Assembly (NCBI RefSeq): GCF_009729075.1
Contig: NZ_VTGY01000021.1
Span: 26,727-90,726, forward strand
Source: Mycolicibacterium sp. CBMA 226
GTDB lineage: Bacteria; Actinomycetota; Actinomycetes; Mycobacteriales; Mycobacteriaceae
Direction of reading: 5' to 3'
DNA: 64,000 nt
In this document: piece after piece, positions 63,180 to 64,000 of the stretch
Layout: every line of letters starts with the position of its first letter
Numbering within the stretch: the stretch's first letter is position 1
Notes under the pieces: model-generated
What the model saw: the letters and a program-made list of their open reading frames with translations, nothing else
The model's database searches: none
What the model was told of the DNA's origin: nothing
Position numbers and translations under genes: made by a program

Positions 63180-63398
63180 CACGGTTGGTCGGGCGTCATC
63201 GTCAACGGACCGGTACGCGACGCGTCGACGCTGCGCACCATCGACGTCGGCATCAAGGCACTGGGGACCAACCCCCGCAAGGGCACCAAGACCGGCGCGG
63301 GTGAGCGCGACGTCGAGGTGACCTTCGGTGGCGTCACGTTCGTCCCGGGCGACATCGCCTACTGCGACGAGGACGGCATCGTCGTCGTCACTCCCTGA
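63180..63398 (+). pseudogene. rraA: rraA C-terminal fragment (5'-truncated)
   Basis: The frame 63180-63398 translates to an RraA C-terminal half: GWSGVIVNGPVRDASTL, IKALGTNPRKGTKTGAG, and FVPGDIAYCDEDGIVVVTP before the TGA. RraA (annotated as MenG in some mycobacteria) is normally about 157 aa and regulates RNase E activity. About the first half is missing, the frame has no start codon or ribosome site, and it begins 17 nt after the SCO6745 gene. This is a truncated remnant whose break point is near 63180. The ethA-like gene beyond it agrees with the recalled core gene order in M. tuberculosis. Confidence 0.85.
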
Positions 63399-63405
63399 TC
63401 ACGAG

Positions 63406-63455
63406 CAGACGCAGAACTGCCCCTTTTCAAACGAAAAGGGGCAGTTCTGCGTCTG
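63406..63455. terminator. Strong bidirectional terminator
   Basis: Two perfect 23-bp arms (63406-63428 and 63433-63455) enclose a 4-nt AAAC loop. The stem has CCCCTTTT/AAAAGGGG near the loop, so both strands end in a short T-run or A-run. It lies between the convergent rraA fragment and ethA-like gene. Confidence 0.85.
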
Positions 63456-63467
63456 TTGGGCAGCGAA

Positions 63468-64000
63468 CTAGGCGTTCACGGCCACCCGGTGCTTCGTGAA
63501 CTGCAGGGCCTGCTCGTCGACCTTTCCGTACCGGATGGTCCGCATGTCGAAGAAGTAGTTCTGCTTGAGCTTCCAGGGCGCTTCCGAACCCGACTTGGGC
63601 AGGCTGTCCATGGCCCGCTTGAAGTAGCCGGGGGTGAAGTCCATGAACGGCAACTCGTCCACGCTACCACCCGGGTGCTGCGGCTCGACGCGGTCAAAAC
63701 CGTTGGCGTCCATGTAGTTCAGCACGCGGCAGATGAACTCGGACACCAAGTCGGCCTTGAGCGTCCAGGACGCGTTGGTGTAGCCGAAGGTGATCGCCAT
63801 GTTCGGCACGCCCGAGAGCATCAGGCCCTTGTAGGTCATGCACGAGGGCAGATCGATCGGCTCACCGTTGCGCTTGGCGGTCGCGCCACCGAACAGCTGC
63901 ATGTTCAAACCCGTTGCGGTGACGATGATGTCGGCCTGCAGTTCCTCGCCGGAGGTCAGCTTGATGCCGTTCTCGGTGAAGGTCTCGATGGTGTCGGTGA
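63468..64000 (-). CDS. ethA: EthA-like Baeyer-Villiger monooxygenase, C-terminal part
   Basis: This is the C-terminal 177 codons of a flavin monooxygenase that continues beyond the right edge. It resembles M. tuberculosis EthA, with LQADIIVTATGLNMQLFGG, SGVPNMAITFGYTNASWTLK, VSEFICRVLNYMDANGF and a final TPGYFKRAMDSLPK. EthA-type enzymes oxidise ketones and thioamides. The NADP-binding and fingerprint regions lie outside the window. It faces the rraA fragment across a terminator, which supports orthology by location. Confidence 0.9.
   Translation of the reverse strand, partial: TDTIETFTENGIKLTSGEELQADIIVTATGLNMQLFGGATAKRNGEPIDLPSCMTYKGLMLSGVPNMAITFGYTNASWTLKADLVSEFICRVLNYMDANGFDRVEPQHPGGSVDELPFMDFTPGYFKRAMDSLPKSGSEAPWKLKQNYFFDMRTIRYGKVDEQALQFTKHRVAVNA

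Noticed and set aside
1..64000. Insertion sequences, prophage, integrase, tRNA, rRNA or CRISPR
   Set aside because: I scanned for transposase or integrase motifs, repeat-spacer patterns and RNA gene signatures and saw none. A dedicated search could still find small RNAs.

Overview
The window is GC-rich actinobacterial chromosomal DNA, most likely from a Mycobacterium/Mycolicibacterium species. The evidence is a complete yrbE-mce operon, WS/DGAT wax-ester/triacylglycerol synthases, a carboxylic acid reductase, an F420-dependent LLM oxidoreductase, many fadD/fadE-type genes and, at the right edge, an rraA remnant facing an ethA-like gene. Recalled M. tuberculosis gene order has rraA/menG (Rv3853) facing ethA (Rv3854c). 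No rRNA, tRNA, insertion sequence, integrase or CRISPR array was found.

Left region (1-12 kb): a thiolase end faces a ten-gene minus-strand operon reading from about 10.8 kb to 0.8 kb. In order it encodes a 3Fe-4S ferredoxin, aldehyde dehydrogenase, HSL-type esterase, acyl-CoA ligase, enoyl-CoA hydratase, a thiolase-fold Ltp2-like protein, a DUF35 OB-fold partner, cytochrome P450, acyl-CoA dehydrogenase and SDR. Six consecutive genes overlap by 4 bp. A zinc alcohol dehydrogenase diverges from the ferredoxin. This looks like an oxidation plus beta-oxidation/retro-aldol pathway for an alicyclic, terpenoid or steroid-like substrate.

Middle region (12-31 kb): three further catabolic operons. One (minus) holds SCP2-like protein, P450, aldehyde dehydrogenase, SDR and TetR. 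Its divergent partner holds ferredoxin, acyl-CoA ligase and TetR. The third holds a Baeyer-Villiger-type monooxygenase, acyl-CoA ligase, WS/DGAT, alpha/beta hydrolase and TetR, and diverges from a cholesterol-oxidase-like GMC enzyme. All three end in closely related TetR paralogues. An acyl-CoA dehydrogenase and an acetoacetate-decarboxylase-family protein follow. Short palindromes with ACA...GTGT cores lie in the control regions.

mce region (31.6-44.2 kb): yrbEA, yrbEB, mceA-F, an Mce-associated membrane protein, a secreted RsiV/MPT64-like protein, a DUF4393-like protein, a DUF445 membrane protein and a protein made of two Phd/YefM-like repeats. This is a lipid importer that could feed the surrounding catabolic genes.

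Right region (44.3-57 kb): TetR, carboxylic acid reductase and alpha/beta hydrolase; a FadE5-like dehydrogenase with its TetR; an SDR resembling Rv3224; two more hydrolases (one a paralogue of the hydrolase after car); and a second WS/DGAT. Aldehyde/alcohol formation plus wax-ester synthesis is a plausible theme. Three 22-bp sites of the TTGACTG-N6-CAGTCAA type mark regulator-controlled promoters here.

Far right (57-64 kb): TetR, aminoglycoside-phosphotransferase-fold kinase, F420-dependent oxidoreductase, alpha/beta hydrolase, DoxX-like protein and two tandem SCO6745-family genes form one tightly packed, apparently uncharacterised operon. It abuts a 5'-truncated rraA, a 23-bp-stem terminator and the ethA-like gene. 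Operon boundaries, substrates and operator assignments are inferences from order, spacing and motifs.
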